NCBI GenBank assembly: GCA_021780935.1
Contig: JAJXXT010000005.1
Span: 1-21,363 of the forward strand
Direction: 5' to 3'
DNA: 21,363 bases
DNA from: Pseudomonadota bacterium
GTDB lineage: Bacteria > Pseudomonadota > Alphaproteobacteria > Acetobacterales > Acetobacteraceae
The notes under the pieces are model-generated. The model searched no databases and was not told the DNA's origin. It saw only the letters and a program-made list of their open reading frames with translations. Position numbers and translations under genes: made by a program. Shown in pieces: positions 6,641-15,462 of the stretch (its first letter is position 1; each line of letters begins with the position of its first letter).

Positions 6641-6669
6641 ACATGGATCGCCCGCCACCCCTGTTCAAG
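6641..6669 (-). promoter_or_regulatory. RpoH (sigma-32)-like promoter of hsp20
   Basis: On the minus strand CTTGAA (6669-6664) is separated by 17 bases from CCATGT (6646-6641), resembling the sigma-32 pattern CTTGAA and CCCCATnT. Transcription would begin near 6634, exactly where the first ROSE hairpin starts. Confidence 0.7.
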
Positions 6670-6700
6670 AGGGCAGCGCCGGTTGAAAGCGACGACGGGA

Positions 6701-6931
6701 TCAGGAAGTTTTGCGGGCGCCGAGGCCGGCGAAGCGCTTGTTGAACTTGGCGACCTGGCCGCCGGTGTCGAGGATGCGCTGCTGCCCGGTCCAGGCCGGG
6801 TGCGACTTGGGGTCGATGTCGAGCCGCAGCGTATCGCCGGGCGCGCCGTAGCAGGACCGCGTCTTGAACTCGGTGCCGTCGGTCATGACGACATTGATCT
6901 CGTGATAGTCGGGGTGGATGCCGGTCTTCAT
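6701..6931 (-). CDS. rpmE: 50S ribosomal protein L31
   Basis: The 76-residue protein [19 protein letters not shown]... with [25 protein letters not shown] and KFNKRFAGL is bacterial L31. Only one cysteine is present, so this is the C-minus form without the zinc-binding cysteines. The ATG at 6931 is preceded by GAGGAG at 6 bases. The frame is open upstream to 7009, but that extension is not L31-like. No intrinsic terminator is visible between its stop and the hsp20 promoter, so some read-through into hsp20 is possible. Confidence 0.97.
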   Translation of the reverse strand: MKTGIHPDYHEINVVMTDGTEFKTRSCYGAPGDTLRLDIDPKSHPAWTGQQRILDTGGQVAKFNKRFAGLGARKTS

Positions 6932-6980
6932 GGGAAACTCCTCGATGGCCGCCGCCGATGCCGACCGGAGGGGCGGCGGG

Positions 6981-7009
6981 CCTATAGCGGCGGATGCTCG
7001 CCGGGGCAA
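6981..7009 (-). promoter_or_regulatory. Sigma-70-like promoter of rpmE
   Basis: TTGCCC (7009-7004) and TATAGG (6986-6981) are separated by 17 bases on the minus strand, about 50 bases before the rpmE start. A 6-bp dyad GATGCT/AGCATC (6993-7014) overlaps the -35 region and could be the end of the upstream transcript or an operator. Confidence 0.55.
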
Positions 7010-7040
7010 GCATCGCGCGCGCTGGTGGTGAGGCTCGGCC

Positions 7041-8123
7041 TCAGGTCAGCGTGGCGCGGCCATACTGCCGCGGCCCCGCGATGCTGCCGCCGAGGGCGCG
7101 GGCGGCGCGCAGCGGCCAGGCGGGGTCGGCCAGCACCGCGCGGGCCACCAGCACCAGGTCGGCGCGCCCGTTGGCCAGGATCTCCTCGGCATGCTGCGGG
7201 CTGGTGATGAGGCCGACGGCACCGGTGGCGACGCCGCCCTGGTGGCGGATCGCCTCGGCGAACGGCACCTGGTAGCCGGGATGCAGCGAGGGGATCACCG
7301 GCCCCTTGGCCAGAATGCCACCGGAGGAGCAGTCGATCAGATCGACCTTGCCGGTTTCCTTGAGGCGGCGGGCCAGCGCCACCGAATCCTCGATGCCGAG
7401 CCCGCCCGGCATCCAGTCGGTGCAGGACAGGCGCACAAAAAGCGGCAGATCGTCCGGCCAGACGCCCCGCACCGCCTCGATCATCTCCATCAGGAAGCGG
7501 CTGCGCCCCGGCAGGTCGCCGCCCCAGGCATCGGTGCGCTGGTTGGCGATGGGCGAGAGGAACTCGTGGCCGAGATAGCCGTGCGCCGCATGCAGCTCGA
7601 TCACCTTGACGCCGGCGCGGTGGGCGCGGGCGGCGCTGGCGGCGAAATCCTCGATGACCCCGGCGATCTCGGCCGCGGTGAAGGCGGCGGGCGTCGCGTA
7701 GCCCTCGCCGAAGGAAATGGCGCTCGGCGCGTGCGTCTGCCATGCGCCCTCCGCCGCCGTCAGGCTGCGCGCGCCGTCCCACGGCGGCAGTGTCGAGCCC
7801 TTGCGCCCGGCATGGGCGAGCTGAACGCCGGGCACCGCGCCGCCATACTCGATGAGCTTCACGGCGCGGGCGAAAAACGCCTCGTGCGCGTCGTTGTAGA
7901 GGCCGAGGCAGCCCGGGGTGATGCGGGCATCGGCCGCGACATGCGTCGCCTCGGTGAACACGATGCCGGCGCCGCCCATGGCGCGGGCGCCGAGATGCTG
8001 GATATGCCAGTCGTCGCCCTGCCCGTCGGTGGCGCAGTACTGGCACATCGGCGCGACGGCGATGCGGTTGCGGGCGGTGACGGAACGGAAGGTGACGGGC
8101 GAGAGCAGATGCGGCACGGGCAT
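7041..8123 (-). CDS. Old yellow enzyme, NamA/YqjM-type NAD(P)H:flavin oxidoreductase
   Basis: These FMN enzymes reduce activated C=C bonds of enones and similar electrophiles. The 360-residue protein begins with [24 protein letters not shown], whose Cys27 corresponds to the redox-sensing active-site Cys of YqjM. It has QLAHAGRKG and the [14 protein letters not shown] substrate-binding histidines, followed by [10 protein letters not shown]. The region DLIDCSSGG leads to a C-terminal phosphate-binding segment ending PRQYGRA, typical of the YqjM subclass. The ATG at 8123 follows AGGA at 6 bases. The frame is open upstream to 8216, but that part is not conserved. The gene is divergent from the esterase by 76 bases. 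The physiological substrate is unknown. Confidence 0.94.
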   Translation of the reverse strand: MPVPHLLSPVTFRSVTARNRIAVAPMCQYCATDGQGDDWHIQHLGARAMGGAGIVFTEATHVAADARITPGCLGLYNDAHEAFFARAVKLIEYGGAVPGVQLAHAGRKGSTLPPWDGARSLTAAEGAWQTHAPSAISFGEGYATPAAFTAAEIAGVIEDFAASAARAHRAGVKVIELHAAHGYLGHEFLSPIANQRTDAWGGDLPGRSRFLMEMIEAVRGVWPDDLPLFVRLSCTDWMPGGLGIEDSVALARRLKETGKVDLIDCSSGGILAKGPVIPSLHPGYQVPFAEAIRHQGGVATGAVGLITSPQHAEEILANGRADLVLVARAVLADPAWPLRAARALGGSIAGPRQYGRATLT

Positions 8124-8199
8124 GGGTCGTCCTGATGGGGATGGGAGAGCAGCGCCGAAGGGGCTAGCCAGCGGCGCCGCGCTTTGCAAGCGTCGGGGG

Positions 8200-9585
8200 A
8201 TGGAGCAGGACATCATCGCCGCGACGGCACTGGGCGCGTTGCGTGGAAGCCGCGAGGGCGGGGCGATCCTGTTCCGTGGCGTGACCTATGCGACCGCGGG
8301 CCGGTTCGCCGCCCCCGCCCCGCCGGCGCCATGGACCACGGCCCCGGACGCCGGCCCGCGCGACGCGACGCGCGACGGCAGCATCGCGCCGCAATTGCCC
8401 TCGCGCCTCGCCGCCGCGATGGGCGGGTTCGAGCGGCCGCAGGGCGAGGATTGCCTGTCGCTGACGATCGCCACGCCCGGCGTGCGCGGCGCGCGGCCGG
8501 TGCTGGTGTTTCTGCACGGCGGCGCCTTCATCAGCGGCGCCGGCTCGCTCGCCTGGTATGACGGCGGCCGGCTGGCGGCGGAGGGCGATCTCGTCGTCGT
8601 CGGCGTGAACTACCGGCTGGGTGCGCTGGGGTTTCTGCACGGCGACCTGGCGCTCGACGACCAGGCGGCAGCCTTGCGCTTCGTGGCGCGGCATATCGGG
8701 GCGTTCGGCGGCGACCCCGCGCGGATCACGCTGGCCGGCCAATCCGCCGGTGCGACCTCGATTGCGCATCTGCTGGCGCGCGCGGATGTGCGGCCCCTGA
8801 TCCGGCGGGCGATCCTGATGAGCGGCGCGTTCGGGCGCGGACATCGCGATCCGGCGGCGCGCGCGGCGATCGCCCGGCACTTTGGCGAGCTGCTCGACGA
8901 CGACCCCACGACCGCCCCCCTGCCGGCGATCCTCGCGGCGCAGGGCAGGCTGGCGCGCGAGCTGGCTCGCTTCGGGCAGACGATGCCGCCGTTCTGGCCC
9001 GACCCGCCCAGCCGCGGGGATACAGCCGGCGGGGATTCAGCCGGCGACGATTTCCTGGCGACGGTCGGCGAGGCCGCGCGCGGCATGGATGTGATGATCG
9101 GCACCACGCGCGAGGAGGTGCACGCCTTCTATGCCGCCGACCCCGCGATGACGGACCCGCCGGCCGACGCGGCGGAGGATCTGGCGGCACGGCTCGGCGG
9201 TTCGCTCGCGGCGGCACGCGCGGCGCGGCCGGATGGCAGCATGCTCGACTGGCTCGCCGATCTCGGCACCGAGGCGCTGTTTGCGGGACCTGGCCGGGCG
9301 CTCGCGGCGCGCATGGGGGCAAGCGGGGCGCGCGTTTTCCCCTACCGGTTCGACGCCGCGCCGACGCCACGCTGGCGGGCCTGCCACTGCATCGATTTGC
9401 CTTTCGCCTTCGGCAACTACGCCGCGTGGCGGGAGGCACCGATGCTCGGCGGCATGGGCGAGGCGGCGTTCGAGCGCATCTCCGCACCGCTGCGCCGGGC
9501 CATCACCGGCTTCACGCGTGACGGTGATCCCGGATGGGCGGCGGGTGGCGAGCACGTGCTTGGCAACCCGGACACGGCTCCATAG
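8200..9585 (+). CDS. Type B carboxylesterase (COesterase family)
   Basis: This 461-residue alpha/beta hydrolase cleaves carboxylic esters. VLVFLHGGAF (101-110) supplies the oxyanion hole. GDCLSL-like GEDCLSL lies at 82-88, and GQSAGA (180-185) carries nucleophile Ser182. GTTREEV holds the acid, probably Glu306, and CHCIDLPFAFGN carries His396, so the triad is complete. No signal peptide is seen, suggesting a cytoplasmic enzyme. A 15-bp direct duplication (9015-9044) makes a short GDTAGGDSAG loop around residue 275. The ATG at 8200 follows a GGGGG stretch and starts at the family's first strand. The SDR gene begins 53 bases on, so a joint catabolic operon is possible. The substrate is unknown. 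Confidence 0.92.
   Translation: MEQDIIAATALGALRGSREGGAILFRGVTYATAGRFAAPAPPAPWTTAPDAGPRDATRDGSIAPQLPSRLAAAMGGFERPQGEDCLSLTIATPGVRGARPVLVFLHGGAFISGAGSLAWYDGGRLAAEGDLVVVGVNYRLGALGFLHGDLALDDQAAALRFVARHIGAFGGDPARITLAGQSAGATSIAHLLARADVRPLIRRAILMSGAFGRGHRDPAARAAIARHFGELLDDDPTTAPLPAILAAQGRLARELARFGQTMPPFWPDPPSRGDTAGGDSAGDDFLATVGEAARGMDVMIGTTREEVHAFYAADPAMTDPPADAAEDLAARLGGSLAAARAARPDGSMLDWLADLGTEALFAGPGRALAARMGASGARVFPYRFDAAPTPRWRACHCIDLPFAFGNYAAWREAPMLGGMGEAAFERISAPLRRAITGFTRDGDPGWAAGGEHVLGNPDTAP
9015..9044 (+). repeat. 15-bp direct duplication inside the esterase gene
   Basis: CGGGGATACAGCCGG (9015-9029) is followed at once by CGGGGATTCAGCCGG (9030-9044), one mismatch apart and in frame. It adds five residues to a Gly/Asp-rich surface loop. 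Confidence 0.85.
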
Positions 9586-9638
9586 CCTGGGCGGACCATC
9601 GGCGCGCGACACGGGCCGATCAACGGGAGGAAAACATC

Positions 9639-10382
9639 GTGCGTTTACAAGGCAAGATCGCGGTCGTGACGGGTGCGGGCGGCGGCTTCGGCCAGGGTAT
9701 CGCGCTGCGCTATGCCGAGGAGGGTGCCAGGGTCGTCGTGACCGATATCAACGCCGCGGCGGCGGAGCGCGTGGCCAAGGCCACCGGCGGCGTCGCGGTG
9801 GTGGGCGATGTGAGCCGGGGCGAGGACGTGCGCGCGATGGTGGCCGCGGCCGAGCGGCTCGGCGGGCTCGACATCGTCGTCAACAACGCTGGCACGACGC
9901 ACCGCAATGGCGGCATGCTGGACGTGGACGAGGCGACGTTCGACCGCGTCTATGCCGTCAACGTGAAGTCGATCTACTGGATGACGCAGGCAGCGGTGCC
10001 CGTGTTCCGCCGGCAGGGGCGCGGCGGCTCGATCATCCAGATCAGCAGCACCGCCGGTATCCGGCCGCGGCCGGGGCTCGTCTGGTACAACGGCACCAAG
10101 GGCGCGCTGAACACGATGACGCAGTGCATGGCCGTCGAGCTGGCGCCCGAGAATATCCGCGTCAATGCGATCTGCCCGGTGATGGGGGCGACCGGGCTGC
10201 TCGAACAATTCATGGGCATGCCGGACACGCCGGAGAACCGGGCGAAATTCCTTGCCTCGATCCCGCTGGGGCGGATGAGCCGGCCCTCCGACATCGCCAA
10301 TGCCTGCGTGTGGCTCGCCGAGGATGCCTCGGCCTTCATCACCGGCGTGCTGCTGCCGGTCGATGGCGGCCGCACCGCTTGA
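9639..10382 (+). CDS. Short-chain dehydrogenase/reductase (SDR)
   Basis: This classical SDR of 247 residues has cofactor loop TGAGGGFGQG (11-20), DINA after the third strand and NNAG (82-85). The catalytic set is Asn108, a Ser at 136/137 in ISSTAG, Tyr150 and Lys154 (YNGTK). Asp37 at the end of strand two favours NAD(H) over NADP(H). The start is GTG at 9639, with GGGAGG nine bases upstream, giving MRLQGKIAVVTGAG. An ATG far upstream in the same frame lies inside the esterase gene. The stop overlaps the pyridoxal kinase start (TTGA). The substrate is unknown; a 3-oxoacyl or sugar/alcohol substrate would be usual. Confidence 0.95.
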   Translation: MRLQGKIAVVTGAGGGFGQGIALRYAEEGARVVVTDINAAAAERVAKATGGVAVVGDVSRGEDVRAMVAAAERLGGLDIVVNNAGTTHRNGGMLDVDEATFDRVYAVNVKSIYWMTQAAVPVFRRQGRGGSIIQISSTAGIRPRPGLVWYNGTKGALNTMTQCMAVELAPENIRVNAICPVMGATGLLEQFMGMPDTPENRAKFLASIPLGRMSRPSDIANACVWLAEDASAFITGVLLPVDGGRTA

Positions 10383-11215
10383 GAATCCTTTCCGTCCACT
10401 CGCACGTCGCCAGCGGGCATGTCGGCAACGATGCGGTGATGCTGCCGCTGCAACGTCTCGGCGCCGAGGTGCTGGCGGTGCATACGTTGCAGTTTTCCAA
10501 CCATCCCGGCCACGGTGCGTTCGGCGGGCGGGTGTTTCCGGCGGCGGAGGTCGCTGATGTGCTGCGCGGGCTCGCGGCGCATGGTGCGCTGGGGGCCTGC
10601 GATGGCGTGCTTTCCGGCTATCTCGGCGAGGCGAAAACGGCCGAGGCGGTATTGGAGGCGGTGGCGCAGGTGCGGGCGGGCAATCCCCGCGCCCTCTATG
10701 CCTGCGATCCCGTGCTGGGCGATGACGGCAGGCTCTATGTGCGCCCAGAGACCGCCGCGGCGCTGCGCGACCGGCTGGTGCCGGCGGCCGACATCGCCAC
10801 ACCCAACGCGTTCGAGCTCGGGTTCCTTACCGGCATGCCGACCGATTCGCCGGCGGCGATCCTGGCCGCCGCACGCGCGCTGACGCCGCGCACCGTGCTG
10901 GTGACGAGTGCCGGCGCCACGGCAACCCCCGCCGATACCATCGAGATGATCCTGAGCGAGGGTGAGAATGCCTGGCGGCTGCACACGCCACGCCTGCCGC
11001 GCGGCTTCAACGGGGCGGGTGACATGCTGGCCGGGTTGTTCCTGTTCCATCGTCTTGCCGGCAGCGACGGCGTGCGGGCACTGGAACGAGCCGCCGCCGC
11101 GGTGCACGCGGTGCTCCAACGCACCGTGGCGGATGGCATCCAGGAATTGGCGCTGGTCGCGGCGAGTGAGGAAATTGTCTCGCCGCCGACGCTATTTCGT
11201 GCCGAGCCCTGGTGA
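10379..11215 (+). CDS. pdxY: Pyridoxal kinase, PdxY-type
   Basis: The enzyme phosphorylates pyridoxal, and possibly pyridoxine or pyridoxamine, to make pyridoxal 5'-phosphate in the salvage pathway. The 278 residues start MRILSVHSHVASGHVGNDAV, the family's substrate loop. They continue with LQFSNHPGHG, LSGYLGEA, CDPVLGDDGRLYV and TPNAFELGFLTG. FNGAGDMLAGLF holds the catalytic Asp215 and the anion hole. The start is TTG at 10379, sharing TTGA with the SDR stop. No nearer ATG/GTG keeps the MRILSVHSHV segment, so coupled initiation at TTG is the best reading. PdxY and PdxK overlap in sequence, so the exact name is less certain than the function. Confidence 0.93.
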   Translation: MRILSVHSHVASGHVGNDAVMLPLQRLGAEVLAVHTLQFSNHPGHGAFGGRVFPAAEVADVLRGLAAHGALGACDGVLSGYLGEAKTAEAVLEAVAQVRAGNPRALYACDPVLGDDGRLYVRPETAAALRDRLVPAADIATPNAFELGFLTGMPTDSPAAILAAARALTPRTVLVTSAGATATPADTIEMILSEGENAWRLHTPRLPRGFNGAGDMLAGLFLFHRLAGSDGVRALERAAAAVHAVLQRTVADGIQELALVAASEEIVSPPTLFRAEPW

Positions 11216-11234
11216 TCGCTGTCTTTCAACGATT

Positions 11235-11245
11235 GTGCATTGCAC
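11235..11245. promoter_or_regulatory. Small dyad upstream of the CBS-domain gene
   Basis: GTGCA-T-TGCAC is a perfect 5-1-5 inverted repeat in the 96-bp space between pdxY and the CBS gene. It is operator-sized but no flanking promoter could be read with confidence. Confidence 0.25.
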
Positions 11246-11311
11246 GGCAAGTTTTTGCGATCGCGCCTTCGAGGGTCCATGCTGCGGTGACCAACATCGG
11301 AGGAGACGGTC

Positions 11312-11746
11312 ATGACGGTCGCCGCCATGTTACGCCACAAGGGGCACGAGGTCGCCTCGGTCCGGCCGACCGAGAGGATCGCTGAGGTCGCGGAACAATT
11401 ATCGCGCCGGCGGATTGGCGCGGTGGTGGTGCTCGATGCGGCGCAGCAGCTTCTCGGCATCGTCAGCGAACGCGACATCGTGCACGCAATTGCGTCCAAC
11501 GGTGCGCGGGCGCTGGAGATGACAGCGGGCCAACTGATGACCCGCGCGCTGCGGACTGCGACGCCGGAGACCACAGTCGGCCAGGCGATGGCACTGATGA
11601 CGGAGGGACGATTCCGCCACCTGCCGGTGCTGCGCCATGGGGAGCTCGTGGGCATCGTCTCGATCGGCGATGTGGTGCGCGCACGGATGATGCAGCAGGA
11701 CCACGAGGTGGACAGCCTGCGCGCCTACGTCGCGGGGTCGGTCTAG
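11312..11746 (+). CDS. Tandem CBS-domain protein
   Basis: The 144-residue protein is two CBS repeats and little else. The first spans about 8-62 (VASVRPTERIAEVAEQL... LLGIVSERDIVHAI) and the second about 75-130 (TATPETTVGQAMALM... LVGIVSIGDVVRARM). CBS pairs bind adenosine ligands such as AMP, ATP or NAD(H) and usually act as energy or redox sensors. Stand-alone pairs of this type are common in proteobacteria, with unknown partners. GGAGGAG lies before the ATG. The end carries no recognisable terminator. It stands alone between pdxY and the opposite-strand lipoprotein. Confidence 0.93.
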   Translation: MTVAAMLRHKGHEVASVRPTERIAEVAEQLSRRRIGAVVVLDAAQQLLGIVSERDIVHAIASNGARALEMTAGQLMTRALRTATPETTVGQAMALMTEGRFRHLPVLRHGELVGIVSIGDVVRARMMQQDHEVDSLRAYVAGSV

Positions 11747-11768
11747 GCGACGGCCAGGGCAGGGATTG

Positions 11769-11848
11769 CCTGGGCTCGCGATGGGCTAGGCTGGCGATAG
11801 GCTAGGCCGGCGATCTGCTGAGCTGGCGAGAGGCTGGGCGGCTGGCTA
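11769..11848. repeat. Degenerate 16-bp tandem repeat, five units
   Basis: Units start at 11769, 11785, 11801, 11817 and 11833, with a core close to GCTAGGCTGGCGATAG. Units 2 and 3 differ at few positions and the outer units are more diverged. The array fills the space between the CBS gene and the lipoprotein. The TAG stop of the lipoprotein (minus strand) lies inside the last unit. Confidence 0.8.
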
Positions 11849-12100
11849 GGGCGAGGTTCCCCGGTCCCAGATCGGCTTGCCGAGATCGACCTGTTTCGGC
11901 GTGGTGGCGCCGCCGGTGAAGGCGCCGACGCCCGCGCCGACCAGCGCGCCGACGCCCACGCCGATCGGCCCGCCGACGAGGCCGATCGTGGCGCCGGTGG
12001 CAGCCCCCGTGGCACCGCCACCGCTCACCCGGTCGAAGCGGTTCGTCCCGCAGCCGGCCAGCGCCAGCAGCGACAGGCCGACCAGCCAAGTGCGGCGCAT
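11846..12100 (-). CDS. Small Gly-zipper lipoprotein
   Basis: The 84-residue precursor MRRTWLVGLSLLALAGCGTNRF has a lipobox LAGC with Cys17, so the mature protein should be lipid-anchored in the cell envelope. The middle (GGGATGAATGATIGLVGGPIG...GALVGAGVGAFTGG) is a glycine-zipper helix pair as in OsmB/SlyB-like proteins. The short polar end is WDRGTSP. The ATG at 12100 is preferred over the in-frame ATG at 12112 because GGAGG lies at the correct distance before it, overlapping the upstream ATG. The role is unknown; related proteins are stress-linked. The stop codon lies inside a 16-bp tandem repeat, so array slippage could alter the C-terminus. Confidence 0.87.
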   Translation of the reverse strand: MRRTWLVGLSLLALAGCGTNRFDRVSGGGATGAATGATIGLVGGPIGVGVGALVGAGVGAFTGGATTPKQVDLGKPIWDRGTSP

Positions 12101-12321
12101 CGCGCCCTCCATCGCAAGTTCCTGCGCAAGCAAGGCGAGGCCGCCGAATCGGGTCAACCTGTATTTTCCATGGTTGTTCGTCCGTGGTTTTGCCGGAGTT
12201 TTCACGGCGGCCACGTTCCGGTTACAGTTTAGTCGGGCGGTGTCGGGCCGACGGCCCCCGGACGGAGATGGACGGACCGGCCGCAAAATAGCCTTGGATC
12301 GAATCCGCGCGATATGGGCGC

Positions 12322-12335
12322 TTGATCTGCATCAA
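12322..12335 (+). promoter_or_regulatory. FNR/FixK-type binding site
   Basis: TTGATCTGCATCAA matches the CRP/FNR-family consensus TTGAT-N4-ATCAA exactly in both half-sites. It lies 202 bases before the satP start and 222 bases before the lipoprotein start. If it is a class II activator site, transcription toward satP would begin near 12370, leaving a leader of about 167 nt. The binding protein (Fnr, FixK, Dnr or another) cannot be told from the site. Confidence 0.75.
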
Positions 12336-12491
12336 TGATCGATATCCCATCGACCGGCAATCAGAGGATGGGCGCCGAAAACCCGGGGTGACGGCGGATC
12401 GTTGACTGGATTGGCGGACGTCGCGGCACTCGCCGGGATCGCCTGCGACGAGGAAGACTGCGTGCCGATACTGGCTGTTATCCGTAACGGT

Positions 12492-12513
12492 CCGGGCGGA
12501 AACCATCCGCCGG
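12492..12513 (+). promoter_or_regulatory. Hairpin before the satP ribosome binding site
   Basis: CCGGGCGGA (12492-12500) pairs with TCCGCCGG (12506-12513) as an 8-bp stem with one bulged G and a 5-nt loop. It ends 7 bases before GGGAGG. It could stabilise the 5' end or expose the ribosome site. Confidence 0.4.
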
Positions 12514-12536
12514 CCATCAAGGGAGGAAAAAGCAAG

Positions 12537-13088
12537 ATGAACCTCGCCAATCCCGCGCCGCTGGGGCTCACCGGCTTCGCGCTGACCACCTGGTTGCTGA
12601 GTATGGTGAATGCTGGGTTGCTGCCGCCGGCCGGCGTGCCGCTGGTGCTCGCCTCCGCCTTTGCGTTCGGCGGCACGGCGCAGTTCTTCGCCGGGCTGAT
12701 GGAAATGTCGAAGGGCAACACCTTCGGCTTCGTCGCGTTCTGCTCGTATGGCGCGTTCTGGTGGACCTTCGGGCTGTTCGTCGAGTTCTTCGCGAAGGGC
12801 GTGCCCGGCGTTTTTGTCGGCTGGTGGCTGGTGCTGTGGGGGGTGTTCACCTTCTACATGTGGATCGCATCGCTGGCGCTCAACCGCGCGGTGATGCTGA
12901 TCTTCCTGGCGCTGTGGATCACCTTCGCGCTGCTCGGCTTCGGCGACATGTTCGGCATGTCGGGGCTCGACACGCTGGGTGGCTATATGGGCCTGGTCAC
13001 CGCCGTGCTGGCCTTCTACCTGGCCGCGGCCGAGGTCATCAACGAGACCCACGGGCGGACCGTGCTGCCGATCGGGGCGAAGGCGTAG
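12537..13088 (+). CDS. satP: Acetate/succinate transporter, GPR1/FUN34/YaaH (AceTr) family
   Basis: This 183-residue inner-membrane protein has about six hydrophobic segments. It opens with NLANPAPLGLTGFALTTWLLSMVNAG, carrying the family signature NPAPLGL, and also has AFAFGGTAQFFAGLMEM. SatP-type channels move acetate and succinate, probably with protons. The ATG at 12537 has GGGAGG upstream and directly precedes the signature. acs follows 263 bases on, so uptake and activation of acetate are encoded side by side. The gene likely depends on the distant FNR-type box, by inference. The name satP follows the family; the substrate range was not tested. Confidence 0.94.
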   Translation: MNLANPAPLGLTGFALTTWLLSMVNAGLLPPAGVPLVLASAFAFGGTAQFFAGLMEMSKGNTFGFVAFCSYGAFWWTFGLFVEFFAKGVPGVFVGWWLVLWGVFTFYMWIASLALNRAVMLIFLALWITFALLGFGDMFGMSGLDTLGGYMGLVTAVLAFYLAAAEVINETHGRTVLPIGAKA

Positions 13089-13120
13089 GCTCCCGCAACG
13101 GCTTTCGCCGACGAAAAGGA

Positions 13121-13150
13121 CCGGGGACGGTGGCCGTGAGCCGTCCCCGG
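13121..13150 (+). promoter_or_regulatory. 10-bp perfect hairpin between satP and acs
   Basis: CCGGGGACGG (13121-13130) pairs fully with CCGTCCCCGG (13141-13150) around a 10-nt loop, 32 bases after the satP stop. There is no T-run after it on the plus strand. It could stop part of the transcription or protect the satP mRNA 3' end from decay, giving uneven expression of satP and acs. Confidence 0.5.
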
Positions 13151-13245
13151 ACGATCGCCCGCAGCCCATGTTGAACCGGACGCCACCGGCGCCTAGCGTG
13201 CAGCTTGAGGTCGGTGGTGCCCTTCCCGGCTCGGCTTGCCCAGCC

Positions 13246-13335
13246 TGACGAACCACCGGCCTGACGAAACACCGGTCTTACGAAACACCGACCCGATGAA
13301 ACACCGGACCGACAAGGCTCCGGACCGAAAAGATG
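13246..13335 (+). repeat. Degenerate 16-bp tandem repeat in the acs leader
   Basis: Units start at 13246, 13262, 13278, 13294 and 13310, with a remnant from 13326. The core is close to TGACGAAACACCGGTC, and units 2 to 4 share GAAACACCG almost unchanged. The array ends just before the acs ribosome site GAGAGGG. Confidence 0.85.
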
Positions 13336-13351
13336 AGAGAGGGAACCCAAC

Positions 13352-15316
<1,965 letters not shown>

Positions 15317-15322
15317 GGCACG

Positions 15323-15347
15323 GCCACCCGCAGTGGCGCGCCTTTTT
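15323..15347 (+). terminator. Possible weak intrinsic terminator after acs
   Basis: GCCAC (15323-15327) and GTGGC (15333-15337) form a short stem, followed after GCGCC by TTTTT (15343-15347). The stem is only 5 bp and the gap to the T-run is long, so this is tentative. Confidence 0.35.
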
Positions 15348-15462
15348 GGCCGGATTTCGCCGGCCAGAGGGCGTGCCTGGCCTGGCCGCGAGAACATGAC
15401 CGTTGGCACGGCGCGGCGCCTGCCGATATAGACGGGCGTCGAAACGTTCCTGGGGGGCTGCC

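Larger units (their letters stand above)
12101..12536. other. 436-bp divergent intergenic region, lipoprotein / satP
   Basis: No gene is visible here. It must hold the lipoprotein promoter (minus) and the satP promoter (plus). Recognisable elements are the FNR-type box at 12322-12335 and a hairpin at 12492-12513 just before the satP ribosome site. A frame open from TTG at 12402 runs into satP but has no family likeness. Between 12140 and 12230 the DNA is visibly more AT-rich than its surroundings, which fits promoter DNA. Confidence 0.6.

Noticed and set aside
12288..12306. Possible tRNA T-arm near GGATCGAATCC
   Set aside because: The loop lacks TTC, and no acceptor or anticodon stems can be drawn around it; no tRNA was found in the window.
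12335..12391. 18-codon reading frame starting inside the FNR-type box
   Set aside because: No ribosome site and no recognisable sequence; an upstream leader peptide is not supported.
12402..12536. In-frame N-terminal extension of SatP from TTG at 12402
   Set aside because: The family begins just before NPAPLGL, a GGGAGG site precedes the ATG at 12537, and the extension has no membrane or family character.
11769..13335. CRISPR array from the short repeats
   Set aside because: Units are 16 bp, directly adjacent and degenerate, with no spacers and no cas genes.
15347..15366. 7-bp hairpin TGGCCGG/CCGGCCA as the acs terminator
   Set aside because: The T-run lies before the stem on the plus strand, not after it, so it does not form an intrinsic terminator for acs.
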